Shown one piece after another: positions 63,991 to 64,000 of a stretch of 64,000 nucleotides of DNA. A program made the translations under genes and the position numbers. The stretch is from Roseateles terrae (GTDB lineage: Bacteria > Pseudomonadota > Gammaproteobacteria > Burkholderiales > Burkholderiaceae_C). The notes under the pieces were generated by a model. That model made no database searches, was not told where the DNA came from, and saw only the letters and a program-made list of their open reading frames with translations. The stretch is taken from assembly GCF_014192155.1 (NCBI RefSeq), contig NZ_JACHXO010000003.1, positions 62,001-126,000 of the forward strand. The letters are read 5' to 3'. Within the stretch, counting starts at the first letter, position 1, and every line of letters starts with the position of its first letter.

Positions 63991-64000
63991 TTGGATGACC

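Overview
The window is GC-rich chromosomal DNA from a betaproteobacterium, most likely of the order Burkholderiales. The evidence is the full bacterial S10/spc/alpha/str ribosomal block with betaproteobacterial-type proteins, a Smg (DUF494) gene next to dprA, a DUF1631 gene behind secDF, a LysM gene next to dprA, and a FinO/ProQ protein with long disordered ends. A member of the Roseateles/Mitsuaria/Leptothrix group is my best guess, but the genus is inference. No phage, plasmid, IS element, CRISPR array or rRNA operon is visible.

Layout. 1-9.5 kb: the 5' part of pgk, azlC-azlD, a GIN-domain exported protein, a small lipoprotein and htpX on the minus strand; def-fmt on the minus strand, divergent from LysM gene-dprA-smg on the plus strand. 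9.5-15.5 kb (minus): yajC-secD-secF and a DUF1631 gene. 15.7-18.6 kb (plus): a compact operon of a GntR/FCD regulator, a one-lobe proline-racemase-like protein without its catalytic Cys, and a fused substrate-binding/permease protein of the OpuB/ProW type. 18.6-23.7 kb (minus): an HDOD protein, then livH, a livM-livG fusion and livF. 23.9-30.1 kb: an enoyl-CoA hydratase-like gene, a lone GAF protein, two paralogous four-cysteine mini-proteins flanking tdk, proQ, a DTW-domain tRNA modification gene and selD. 30.2-32.6 kb (minus): dsbD and two tandem initiator tRNA genes.

32.7-53.2 kb (minus) is the translation block. In transcription order: rpsL-rpsG-fusA-tuf-rpsJ, then rplC-rplD-rplW-rplB-rpsS-rplV-rpsC-rplP-rpmC-rpsQ, a peroxiredoxin gene, then rplN-rplX-rplE-rpsN-rpsH-rplF-rplR-rpsE-rpmD-rplO-secY-infA-rpmJ-rpsM-rpsK-rpsD-rpoA-rplQ. 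The block is cut into separately controlled pieces. An intrinsic terminator follows rpsJ and a promoter precedes rplC. A terminator follows rpsQ and a near-consensus promoter precedes rplN. Strong hairpins lie in the rpsK-rpsD and rpsD-rpoA gaps. A PIN-domain gene is divergent from rpsL. The window ends with rpoC, rpoB, rplL, rplJ (minus) and the autoregulatory L10 leader.

The most notable accessory features are the half proline racemase and its ABC-transporter neighbour, the pair of Cys4 mini-proteins around tdk, the LivM-LivG fusion with a hexanucleotide-repeat linker, and the peroxiredoxin inside the ribosomal cluster. All functions are assigned by reading motifs and comparing with remembered families; no database search was possible.
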